Assembly (NCBI GenBank): GCA_027669525.1
Contig: JAQEDJ010000042.1
Coordinates: 1-18,036 of the forward strand
Length of the DNA stretch: 18,036 bases
Direction of reading: 5' to 3'
Origin: Coriobacteriaceae bacterium AM48-5
Lineage (GTDB): Bacteria > Actinomycetota > Coriobacteriia > Coriobacteriales > Coriobacteriaceae
Part shown: positions 1-7,553 of the stretch, one piece after another
Position numbering within the stretch: position 1 is the first letter of the stretch
Layout: the number at the start of each line of letters is the position of its first letter
Translations under genes and position numbers: made by a program
Notes under the pieces: model-generated
Databases searched by the model: none
Seen by the model: only the letters and a program-made list of their open reading frames with translations
What the model was told of the DNA's origin: nothing

Positions 1-46
1 GAACGTCCCTAACTGCCGGCAGAAAAGGAACGTCCCTAACTGCCGG
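1..46. repeat. Short tandem repeat, 27-bp period
   Basis: The 19 bases at 1-19 (GAACGTCCCTAACTGCCGG) recur exactly at 28-46, separated by CAGAAAAG. The first copy starts at the window edge, so more units may lie outside. It sits just beyond the terminator of the topA cluster. I see no coding potential. It resembles a dispersed intergenic repeat, but copy number cannot be judged from one window. Confidence 0.7.
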
Positions 47-48
47 TC

Positions 49-90
49 AAAAAAACGAGCGAGGATCGCGGGGTCCTCGCTCGTTTTTTT
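49..90. terminator. Bidirectional intrinsic terminator after topA
   Basis: A perfect 10-bp GC-rich stem (CGAGCGAGGA at 56-65, TCCTCGCTCG at 74-83) closes an 8-base loop. It is flanked by seven A on the left and seven T on the right, so the full palindrome has 17-bp arms. A T-run follows the stem on either strand, so it can stop transcription both ways. It lies 23 bases past the topA stop and should end the tatA-topA transcript. Confidence 0.92.
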
Positions 91-112
91 GGGCAATGTT
101 TCGGCTGCGCCG

Positions 113-2688
113 TTACTTGTCGGCGGCTGCTTTCTTGGCAGTCGACTTCTTCGCGGTCGTCTTCTTGGCGGCAGTGGCTTTCTTAGCCGTCGTCTTCTTT
201 GCCGCGCTCGCCTTGGTCGTAGTCTTGCGGCCGCGGGCGGGCTTCTTTCCTTGGTCGGGCAGTCCATGTTGACGCAGATACGCCACGGACCGCGCGCCGT
301 GTTGACCACCACGATGGGGGCGCCGCACTCGGGACAGGTCTCGCCCGTCGCCTCGAGCTTACCGCGCGCCGGCAGCGGATAGCTCACGCCGCAGTCATCG
401 TAGTTGGTGCAGCGGATAAAGCGCTTGCCGCTCTTCTCACTCTTGTGCGCGATCAGGTCGCCATGGCGTCCGGCCTCGGCGCACACCTTGCACTCGCCCA
501 CCTTAAGGTCGGGCTCGTAGTTGGTGGGGCACGTGGGGTTCACGCAAATCTCGAAGGCCTTCTGGCGGAACGGCTGGCACTTAATGCGCGGCGCGCCGCA
601 CTCGGGGCACACGGCCGCCTCGCCCTCGAGCGGGCTCACCTTGACGCCGCTCGGCACCGGATAGGTCACATCGCAGTCGGGCCAGCCCATGCAGCCGATA
701 AAGCTGCCGCGGGTCTTGGCGCTCGTCTTCATAACCAGGTCCTTGCCGCACTTGGGGCAAGCGCCCACGCGCGCATCGGCCGTGACGGCGTCGCTGATGG
801 CGTCGCCCAGCTCCTGCGTGTGCTTGAGCAGCTCGTCGAGCACACCGGCCAGCAGCGCGCGCGAGTGCGTCACGACATGCTCTTCGGTATCCTCGCCGCG
901 CTCCACACGGGTCATATCGCCATCGAGCTCGCTGGTCATATCGGGGCTCGTGATGCGCGGGGCAAACTGCGTCAGCGCGTCGATGATGGCGATGCCCAAC
1001 TGGCTCGGCTCAACGGGATCGTTTTTGAGATAGCGCACGGCATACAGGCGCTCGATGATGCTCGCACGCGTGGACTTGGTGCCCAGGCCGCGCTTTTCCA
1101 TCTCTTGCACGAGCTTGCCCTGGCTGTAGCGCGCGGGCGGCTCGGTCTGCTTGGCCTCGAGCTTAATGTCGAACACATCGACCGTATCGCCCTGCTCCAG
1201 CGGCGGCATCTGCTCGTCGCGTTTAAGGCCGTACGGGTAGGCCTCGCGGAAACCCGGGGTTACGAGCACGTCGCCCGAAGCCACGAACGGCTCGCCGTTG
1301 ACGTCGAGCTCGAGCTTGGTGTTCTCGATGGTCGCAGGACCCATAAGCGTCGCCAGGAAGCGGCGAGCGATAAGGTCGTAGAGCTTACGCTGGCCGCCGT
1401 CGAGCGTGGACGGATCGCCCTCGCCCGTGGGATAGATAGGCGGGTGGTCGGTGGTCTCGACCTTGCCGCGCGTGGGCTTCATGGGACCGGCGAGCACCTT
1501 TTTGCACACGGGCGCCAGCGCCGGGTTGATCTTTGCCAGGTCGCTCACCACGGCGCCCAGATCGAGCGTCGCAGGGTACACGGTATTGTCGACACGCGGG
1601 TAGCTGATGAGACCGGCCATGTAGAGGGACTCGGCGATGCGCATGGTACGCGCAGGCGAGATGCCCTCGGCCGCGGCGGCAGCCTGCAGCGAAGTCGTCG
1701 CAAACGGCGTGGGCGGCTGCTGCTTACGCGAGCGCTTGGTCACCGCGGCAACGGTCGCCGTCGTAGCGCCGTCGACGTGACCATACGCCGTCTCGGCGGC
1801 ATCCTTGTCGGTAAAGCGCGCTGTCTTGTGCGCGATCTTAAAGCGATCATCCTCGGCAGCACCCTGAGCGGCACCCATGCCGCGAATCTGCCAATAGTCC
1901 TCGGGCACAAACGCCATGCGCTCGCGCTCGCGCTCGACCACCAGGGCGAGTGTCGGCGTCTGCACGCGGCCGGCAGAGCGCACGTTACCAAAGCCGCCAA
2001 ACTTGGCGAGCGTCAGGTAGCGCGTGAGCACCGCACCCCAAATGAGGTCGATGTGCTGACGGCTCTCGCCGGCGTCGGCCAGGTTCTGGTCGAGCGAGAC
2101 AAGGTTATCGAAGGCCTGCGTGATCTCGGCCTTGGTAAACGAAGAATACTGGGCGCGGGCAACCGGCAAGTCGGGCGCAACCTCGCGCACCTTGTTGAGA
2201 GCGTCCGAACCGATCAGCTCGCCCTCGCGATCGAAGTCCGTGGCGATGATGACGCTGTCGGACTTTTTGGCGAGGTTCTTGAGCGAGCGAATGAGCTCTT
2301 TCTCGGCCGGCAGCTTAATGACGGGCGCCCAGGTGAGATAAGGCAGGCTCTCAAGCTTCCAACCCTTGATGGAGATACCGTCGGCAAGAAACGGCTTGCG
2401 CTTGGTGTCGTAGGGCGGACGAGCCAGGCCATCGGGCATGTCGGCCGGCAGCATCTCGCCGTCCTCAGTAACCGAATACCAGCCCAGCTTTTTATCGAAC
2501 AGCACGCTGTCGCAAAAATCGGGCGCAAGGATGTGACCGGCAAGGCCGATGGTCACGCACTCCTCGCCCTTCCACTCAAAACGGTAGATGGCGGTGTTGT
2601 ACACCTTGTCCTTTTTGGGTTTGCCCGTGGACAGACGCTCGGCGATTTGACGCGCGGCGTCGTTTTTCTCGGCGATGATGAGCTTCAA
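113..2688 (-). CDS. topA: DNA topoisomerase I, type IA (one frameshift near 247)
   Basis: Type IA topoisomerase, relaxing negative supercoils by transient cutting of one DNA strand. The Toprim domain is N-terminal (KLIIAEK at the start, acidic motif DFDREGE from D151). SAGRVQTP lies in the core, and the catalytic tyrosine is Y363 in ISYPRVDN. Four four-cysteine zinc ribbons follow from C644 to about C810, then an alanine/lysine-rich tail of about 44 residues. The motif spelling is closer to archaeal-type TopA than to the E. coli enzyme. I chose the TTG start at 2688 because AGGAG lies 6 bases upstream and the protein begins KLIIAEK. The frame breaks at the T-run 246-248: the last zinc ribbon ends CPTKE, then the lysine tail (KKPARG) resumes one frame over. 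Restoring one base gives 858 residues. It is last in the tat-hyp cluster, 54 bases after hypB. Identity is secure; topA rather than topB is favoured by the zinc ribbons. Confidence 0.93.
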
Positions 2689-2742
2689 AAGAGGCTCCTA
2701 TCTCGTATCTCTGCGGCTACGCCCGCCCGTATGGCGGCCGAC

Positions 2743-3425
2743 TTACGCCCTTGCTTGCTCAATCTGCCCGATGAGCCAATCGCACCAGGCATCCATGCCC
2801 TCGCCCTTGCGCGCGCTCACGGCAAACCGCGGCGCCTGCGGATTGAGGTCATCGAGTGTCTTAGTATACCTATCCATGTCAAAATCGAAAGCCGGAGCCA
2901 CGTCGACCTTGTTGAGCAGCTGTGCGCCGGCGTGCTGGAAGATACCCGGATACTTGATAGGCTTGTCGTCGCCCTCGGGCACCGAGAGGATCATGATGGA
3001 CAGGTTCTCGCCCAGGTCAAAGTCGACCGGGCAGACCAGGTTGCCCACATTTTCGATAAAGATGACGTCAATGTTTTCCAGGCCCACAGCCTGGTCGAAC
3101 GCGTCGACAGCCTCCATGATCATGTTGCCCTCGAGATGGCACAGGCCACCCGTGTTGATCTGGATGGCGGGCATGCCGGCTTCCTTCATGGTGATGGCGT
3201 CGACATCCGAAGCGATATCGCCCTCGATGACGGCACAGCGCAGGCCGGCCTTGTCGCGCAGGCGTTCGTTGGTGCCCAGAATCGTAGTGTCTTACCCGAA
3301 CCGGGGCTCGACAGCACATTGATCACATAGGTGCCTGCCTCATTAAATCGCTGACGCAGCTGATCTGCCAGGCGCTCATTGCGCGACAGGATCGGCGACG
3401 CGATATCAATCGTTTTCTCAGCCAT
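2743..3425 (-). CDS. hypB: Hydrogenase/urease nickel incorporation GTPase HypB (one frameshift)
   Basis: HypB is the G3E-type P-loop GTPase that, with HypA, delivers nickel to the active site of NiFe hydrogenase large subunits in the cytoplasm. The protein starts MAEKTIDIASPIL behind an AAGGAG site. Its Walker A motif is SSPGSGKT (K45). Further on are EGDIASDVDA, INTGGLCHLEG (the Cys-His nickel/zinc ligands of the G domain), the ENVGNLVCP segment and NKVD for guanine recognition. The N-terminal CxxCGC and His-rich metal-storage regions of some HypB proteins are absent. The frame breaks at about 3289, immediately after the P-loop lysine: one missing base (AGTGT for expected AGTGGT on the plus strand) separates the two halves. 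Restored length is 227 residues, normal for the family. hypA lies 55 bases upstream. Confidence 0.92.
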
Positions 3426-3480
3426 ACTCAGCGCTCCTTACTTTGGCCCCTTTTTACCCCATCGCCAGATGGCTAGCGGG

Positions 3481-3837
3481 CTAATCGTCGGGGGTTTCGA
3501 TCTCGATGCTGGCGATGTCGAGTTCGCGGCCGTGCAGCAGGCGCACGTTGGCGCCGCCACACTGAGGACAGCGACAATGAAAGCGGTCGTGGTCGAAGAC
3601 CTCGCCGCAGTCCAGGCACTCGCTTTGTGGATGGACTTCCTCCACGGCAAGCTCGCAGCCGCGCGTGAGCGGGTCCTCGTCGCGAAACGTCTCCCACGCA
3701 AAGTCAAGCGCCTCGCGCACAACTTCGGTCATATCCCCGATACGCAGCGTTACCAAAACGGCGCGCGAGGCCCCCGCCCCACGCGCCGCGCGAATCACTG
3801 TATCGAGTATGCCGTTGACAATGCCAACCTCGTGCAT
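3481..3837 (-). CDS. hypA: Hydrogenase nickel incorporation protein HypA
   Basis: HypA is a small metallochaperone that binds nickel at its N terminus and passes it, with HypB, to NiFe hydrogenase. The 118-residue protein starts MHE, where His2 is the conserved nickel ligand. It carries the structural zinc site as two CxxC pairs (C74/C77 and C90/C93). Length and layout match the family and the frame is intact. The start lies only 6 bases past the tatC stop and hypB follows, so tatC, hypA and hypB are almost certainly co-transcribed. No hydrogenase structural gene is in this window. Confidence 0.95.
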   Translation of the reverse strand: MHEVGIVNGILDTVIRAARGAGASRAVLVTLRIGDMTEVVREALDFAWETFRDEDPLTRGCELAVEEVHPQSECLDCGEVFDHDRFHCRCPQCGGANVRLLHGRELDIASIEIETPDD

Positions 3838-3843
3838 ACCGAT

Positions 3844-4644
3844 TTACTCCTCGTCGTCCTCGTCGTCCTCGTCGTCCGAGAACAGGTCCAGACGGCTCAC
3901 GAACAGGCCCTCCTTGCCCTCGCGCGCGGTAATGACCACGCGGGCGATGGCGAGCGAGATCTCGTAGAGCGAAAGCAGGGCACCGTACATAAGGCCCAGC
4001 GTGACGGGCGAACCGTCGGGCGTGATCACGGCCGAGCCCACGAGCAGGCCCACGTACACGTAACGCCAGGCGCTGCGGAAGGCCGCGTAGGACACGATGT
4101 GAAAGACGGACAGGTAGAAGATGATGAGCGGCAGTTCAAACGCCACACCAAAGCCGATCATAAAGAGCAGCTCCATGTTGACGTAGTTCTCCAGATCGGG
4201 CAGCGCCGTGGCGACGGCCGAGGTCTCGCCGATGAGCCACTCAAAGCCTGCCGGGATGATGATGAAGTAGCAGAAGATGGCACCCAGGAAGAACAGCACC
4301 GTCGAGGCGAGCACCGTGGGCACGACCCACTTGCGCTCGTTGGGGCGAAGCGCCGGCAGGAAAAACGCCAAGATCTGCCAGATGATCATGGGCGTGCACA
4401 TGACCACGGCCATCTTGATGGCCAGCGAGAAGCGCAGACCAAAGCCGCCGAGCGTAGTGGTGATGTAGAACTTACCGTCCGGCACAAAGGAGCGGATGGG
4501 GTCTTCCAGGATATCGAGCACCACGGGCGTGGCGAAATACAGCACGATAGCGGCGGCAAAGACCGACACGACCACGATGGTCAGGCGGCGACGGAGCTCG
4601 CCCAGGTGATCGAAGAGCGGCATGCGCGCAGGTCCGATAGGCAT
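3844..4644 (-). CDS. tatC: Sec-independent (twin-arginine) translocase subunit TatC
   Basis: TatC is the multi-spanning membrane receptor for twin-arginine signal peptides. The 266-residue protein has the N-terminal cytoplasmic motif DHLGELRRR, about six hydrophobic segments, the first-loop motif LRPNERKW, the conserved glutamate in GFGVAFELPLI and the late-loop motif AVITPDGSP. All are TatC hallmarks. The C terminus is a run of Asp and Glu (DDEDDEDDEE) encoded by a 9-bp repeat. The start ATG overlaps the stop of the upstream tatA/B gene (TAATG), which implies translational coupling. A second Met seven codons in (MPLFDHL) is a possible alternative start. It sits upstream of hypA/hypB; NiFe hydrogenases are often Tat substrates, so the grouping makes functional sense. 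Confidence 0.96.
   Translation of the reverse strand: MPIGPARMPLFDHLGELRRRLTIVVVSVFAAAIVLYFATPVVLDILEDPIRSFVPDGKFYITTTLGGFGLRFSLAIKMAVVMCTPMIIWQILAFFLPALRPNERKWVVPTVLASTVLFFLGAIFCYFIIIPAGFEWLIGETSAVATALPDLENYVNMELLFMIGFGVAFELPLIIFYLSVFHIVSYAAFRSAWRYVYVGLLVGSAVITPDGSPVTLGLMYGALLSLYEISLAIARVVITAREGKEGLFVSRLDLFSDDEDDEDDEE
3850..3876. repeat. Three 9-bp tandem repeats encoding the acidic TatC tail
   Basis: CTCGTCGTC occurs three times in a row on the plus strand and encodes repeated Asp-Asp-Glu at the TatC C terminus. Unit number could change by slippage in steps of three residues without breaking the frame. Confidence 0.85.
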
Positions 4645-5219
4645 TACTCATCGCCTCCCTTCGGGGCGTCGGCGGCAGCGGCGTCGTCCTCGGCCTCGAG
4701 CTCGCGAGCGAGCTGGTCGACGACGGCCTTGCGCTTGCGGGGACGACGGGCGTAGAGGTCAGCCGTCGTGGGCTCTGCCGGCTCGAGCTCGGGCTCTGCA
4801 ACAGGCTCGGGCTCGGCGGCATCAGCAGCAACGGCAGGCTCTGCACCCTCGGCCTCCTCGGCAATACCTTCGCCCTCGGTAGCGCCCTCGTTTGCGGCCT
4901 TCTCGGCAGCAAGACGGGCGCGACGCTCGGCAAAGGTCTCCTTCTTGACGGGCGCTGCTGTCTCGGCGGCATCCTCGTCCGCATCGGAATCGTCGTCGGT
5001 CGCAACAGCCTTCTTGGGCTTGACCGGGGCCGACGCGGCCTCACTCACCGGATCGATAATCTCGGACTGAACAACGGCCGTCATCTTTTCCTGCGTCTCG
5101 CGGAACTGACGGATGGCACGGCCGATCGTGCGGCCCATCTGTGGGAGCTTATCCGGGCCAAACAGCAAAAAGCCGAAGACCACGATAATCGCGAGCTCAC
5201 CCTCTCCAATACCAAACAC
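4644..5219 (-). CDS. Twin-arginine translocase TatA/TatB-family protein
   Basis: Small single-span component of the Tat pore. The N terminus reads FGIGEGELAIIVVFGFLLFGPDKLPQMG, shown here only as its key parts: FGIGEGEL, one hydrophobic segment, the FGPDKLP hinge, then the amphipathic stretch RTIGRAIRQFRETQ. This matches TatA/TatB. After about residue 55 it becomes a long Ala/Glu/Pro-rich, low-complexity cytoplasmic tail ending in a basic RRPRKRK patch and another acidic stretch. I chose GTG at 5219 because GGAGG lies 5 bases upstream and the family starts at this FGIG motif; an in-frame start 15 codons upstream lacks support. At 191 residues it is longer than E. coli TatA (about 89), nearer TatB. 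It is first in the cluster and overlaps tatC by one base. Whether it acts as TatA, TatB or both cannot be told. Confidence 0.88.
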   Translation of the reverse strand: MFGIGEGELAIIVVFGFLLFGPDKLPQMGRTIGRAIRQFRETQEKMTAVVQSEIIDPVSEAASAPVKPKKAVATDDDSDADEDAAETAAPVKKETFAERRARLAAEKAANEGATEGEGIAEEAEGAEPAVAADAAEPEPVAEPELEPAEPTTADLYARRPRKRKAVVDQLARELEAEDDAAAADAPKGGDE

Positions 5220-5294
5220 ACATACCTCCAAGGCTCGATGTGAGTCGAGCCCGCACCGCGCCATTCGGCCGGAACTCGTCTATTCATTCGGTCA

Positions 5295-5300
5295 AGTATA
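5295..5300 (-). promoter_or_regulatory. Candidate -10 box of the tatA-topA cluster
   Basis: On the minus strand TATACT lies about 75 bases upstream of the chosen tatA/B start, in the context GCTATACTTGACC. No good -35 hexamer is spaced 17 bases upstream (CGGACG). The same CTATACTT string precedes the aminotransferase and the GntR gene. Confidence 0.45.
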
Positions 5301-5372
5301 GCGCCCGGACGCCAAAACGTCCGAGCGCATCACAAACATATGCCAAACGGCACGCCCTTTTGGGGGCAAAGA

Positions 5373-5685
5373 TTATGCAGCGGTGATCGAAATCTCCTGG
5401 TCGACACCCAACAGCTGAACCACGCGCATCACCGGGGGCTGCACATTGGTGCAGCTAAAGCGCTTGCCGTGGTCGACCGCGTGGTGTGCGGCGCCCACGA
5501 GCACGCCAATGCCCGTCGAATCGATGTAGCTCACCTGGCAAAATCGAGCTCAACGGCCTCAGTAGCTGCTCGAGCGCCAGATCGATGGCATTGCGCAGGC
5601 TATCGGCGTTAGAGATATCGATCTCGCCGGTTACCTTAATGGTGTAGAGCTCTGGCGTGGGGTTGGTGGAAATACCCAAATCCAT
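5373..5685 (-). CDS. STAS-domain anti-sigma factor antagonist (two frameshifts)
   Basis: Single STAS-domain protein of the SpoIIAA/RsbV type, which binds anti-sigma kinases and is switched by phosphorylation of a Ser or Thr. It begins MDLGIST behind AAAGGAG. The signature block VTGEIDISNADSL is followed, in another frame, by AVELDFA and, in the third frame, by SYIDSTGIGVLVGAAHHAV; the S/T of DSTG is the usual phosphorylation site. Two single-base losses explain the breaks: near 5567 and near 5537 (CTGGC for expected CTGGGC on the plus strand). With both restored it is 104 residues, typical for the family, ending at the TAA at 5373. No anti-sigma kinase or sigma factor is adjacent. It lies 51 bases after the aminotransferase stop. 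Confidence 0.85.
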
Positions 5686-5736
5686 GTATATGCTCCTTTA
5701 CGTATCGAAAGTGCGGATAGTACGGGAAGCCGCGCG

Positions 5737-7039
5737 TTAGGCGCGCTCGGCACGCGCAAGCTCGGCAGCGACGAGCTTAACGGCCAGCACCAGCACATCG
5801 AGCGCGGCCTCCAGGTCCTCGACCGTGGGATAGCTCGGCGCGATGCGGATGTTGGTGTCGCGCGGGTCCTTGCCATAGGGCCAAGTGGCGCCGGCCGGTG
5901 TGAGCTTGACGCCCAGGTCGGCGCAGAGCGCGGCGACCTTTTGGGCCGAGCCCTCGGGACCATCGAAGCTTACAAAGTAGCCGCCGCGGGGGTGCGTCCA
6001 AGTAGCGCAACCCGTATCGCCCAAGCCCTCGGTGAGCTTGCGCTCAACGGCCTCAAAGCGCGGGCGCAAAAACTCGGCATGCTTTTTCATGTGCTCCTTG
6101 ACCGCCTCGATGGTGGGAAGGAAGCGCACGTGACGCAGCTGGTTGAGCTTATCGGCACTGATGAGGCCAGCCTTCAGGCGCTTGGAGAACTCGGCGATGA
6201 CCGCGGGGCTCGCACCGATAAAGCCGATACCGGCGCCCGGGAAGGTGATCTTGGACGTCGAGGCAAAGGCCACCACGCGGTCCTCGGTGCCCGCCGCGCG
6301 AGCGAGGTCAAAAATGTTTGCGAGCTCATCGGTCTCGTCGTACAGGTCGTGCACGCAGTAGGCGTTGTCCCAGAAGATGCGGAAATCGAGCGCGGCCGTG
6401 GGCATCTCGACCAGGCGACGCACAGTGTCCTCGCTAAAGGTGATGCCCGTGGGGTTGGAATACTTGGGCACGCACCATATACCCTTGATGGAATCGTCGG
6501 CGGCAACGAGGCGCTCAATCTCGTCCATATCGGGGCCGTTGTCGGTCATCGCGACGGGGACGTTCTCGATGCCCAAGTCGGCGGTGATGCCAAAGTGGCG
6601 ATCGTAGCCGGGAACGGGGCACAGGAACTTGACCTTCTTGCCGTCGTGCGCGGCTCGTAGGCGTCCCAGGGCTCGCTGCCGCACGAGCCACAGCGCCAGA
6701 ACATGCCGGCGATATCGTGCTCGATCAGCAGGCTCGATGAGCCAGTACGAGCGTCTGCTCGGCAGGACAACCCAGGAACTCCCCCGCCAGCTTGCGTGCC
6801 GAGGGAATGCCCTCAAAGCAGCCGTAGTTGGAGCAGTCGACGTTGCCGTCATGCAGATCGGCATCGGCATTGAGGATATCGAGCATGGGTCGAGAGATGT
6901 CCACCTGGGAGGGCGACGGCTTGCCGCGGGCCATGTCGAGCGCCAGGCCCTTGGCCTTGACCTCGGCGACCTCGGCTTTGAGCGCCTCGATGGCGGCATC
7001 GAGTTCGGTGGTTTCCATCTTCTGGTAGATCGTCTGCAT
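5737..7039 (-). CDS. PLP-dependent class I/II aminotransferase, probably aspartate-type (two frameshifts)
   Basis: Fold-type I PLP aminotransferase transferring an amino group between an amino acid and a 2-oxo acid. Visible motifs are ARGKPSPSQ near the N terminus, SNYG, the segment TGSSSLLIEHDIAG, FLCPVPGYDRHF, VPKYSNPTG for cofactor/substrate binding, DNAY, the Schiff-base lysine in ASTSKITFPGAG (about K264 after repair) and HPRGGYFVSF and NIRIAPSYP near the C terminus. This pattern fits the group of Corynebacterium-like aspartate aminotransferases (Pfam Asp_aminotransf). Substrate remains inferred. The ATG at 7039 gives 434 residues after repair, normal for that group. Breaks lie at about 6746 and 6653, each fixed by one base; the middle piece (GSSSL to GSEPWDAYE) is in its own frame. 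The ribosome binding site (AAAGG) is modest; a second Met (METTELD) is an alternative start. Confidence 0.87.
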
Positions 7040-7080
7040 GGGTGCGACCTTTCGCGAAGCGGTACGTTGCAGTTCGTCTA

Positions 7081-7086
7081 AGTATA
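7081..7086 (-). promoter_or_regulatory. Candidate -10 box of the aminotransferase gene
   Basis: Minus-strand TATACT in context GTCTATACTTAGACG, 42 bases upstream of the ATG. No convincing -35 box is visible at 17 bases. The 149-base divergent gap (7040-7188) must also hold the promoter of the plus-strand small gene, for which I see no clear hexamers. Confidence 0.42.
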
Positions 7087-7188
7087 GACCGCCATCGTCG
7101 CAACGTTATGAAGCCGTGATAGATTAAGTTCATCGCAATCAATTACGAATCGCCGCGCATGCCGGCGTGGGGCGCCCAAGGAGGCACT

Positions 7189-7443
7189 ATGGAGTACGGA
7201 TCGTTTCAGGCCGAGGAATTCGGCGACTTGCAGCGCCTGGTCGACGGACTGTTTTACGACCGCCACGCCATCGACCGCCTGGATCTGATCGTACAGGCCG
7301 AAATCTTGGACTTGGCGCCCGACCTCATGGAGATCGTGAATCTTTTGCCGCCCGGCTACTACGACCGCCAGTCACTTTGCGACCAGCTCAACTCCGCCTT
7401 GGCCGCCCACGGCTGGGGCGCCATCTACGGCACCGTGGAATAG
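7189..7443 (+). CDS. Conserved-looking small protein of unknown function
   Basis: I do not recognise this 84-residue protein. It starts at ATG 7189 behind a strong AAGGAGG 5 bases away; an in-frame ATG at 7159 lacks a good site. It is acidic, without signal peptide or membrane segment. It is rich in Leu and Asp with probable helices (DLQRLVDGLF, DRLDLIVQAEILDLAPDLMEIVNLL), then PPGYYDRQSL and a C-terminal HGWGAIYGTVE. Frame and codon use look genuine. It is transcribed away from the aminotransferase. The IS256 element is inserted exactly in its stop codon: the IS's first base completes TAG, and the sequence right of the IS shows the ancestral TAA, so the protein sequence is unchanged. Confidence 0.75.
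   Translation: MEYGSFQAEEFGDLQRLVDGLFYDRHAIDRLDLIVQAEILDLAPDLMEIVNLLPPGYYDRQSLCDQLNSALAAHGWGAIYGTVE
7431..7442. repeat. Left direct repeat flanking the IS (possible target duplication)
   Basis: CACCGTGGAATA is the end of the small gene and recurs exactly at 8941-8952 on the other side of the element. At 12 bp it is longer than the 8-9 bp usual for IS256-family insertions. Confidence 0.7.
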
Positions 7444-7468
7444 GTAGCGCGCAGAGATGTGGTGTAAG

Positions 7469-7507
7469 AGGCGGGGCATGCCCCGCCTCCGCCCTTTCTT
7501 GAAAGGG
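7469..7507. repeat. Two hairpins just inside the IS left end
   Basis: A 20-bp perfect palindrome (AGGCGGGGCATGCCCCGCCT, 7469-7488) is followed at 7492-7507 by CCCTTT-CTTG-AAAGGG. Both lie between the terminal repeat and the transposase start. Such hairpins in IS elements can block transcription or translation entering from outside; that role here is inferred. Confidence 0.7.
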
Positions 7508-7553
7508 AGGGGACACCGCCTAGAATTCGTCGTTGGAGTAATGAAGGTGACGG

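Noticed and set aside
445..3330. 961-codon open frame on the plus strand
   Set aside because: It is codon-for-codon antisense to topA and runs on into antisense hypB. High-GC codon bias keeps the mirror frame open, and its product shows only His/Leu/Ala/Arg-rich shadow composition with no family motif.
3850..3876. CRISPR-like short repeat
   Set aside because: Contiguous 9-bp coding microsatellite within tatC, with no spacers.
3379..4755. 458-codon plus-strand open frame
   Set aside because: Antisense to hypA and tatC, whose motifs are unambiguous on the minus strand.
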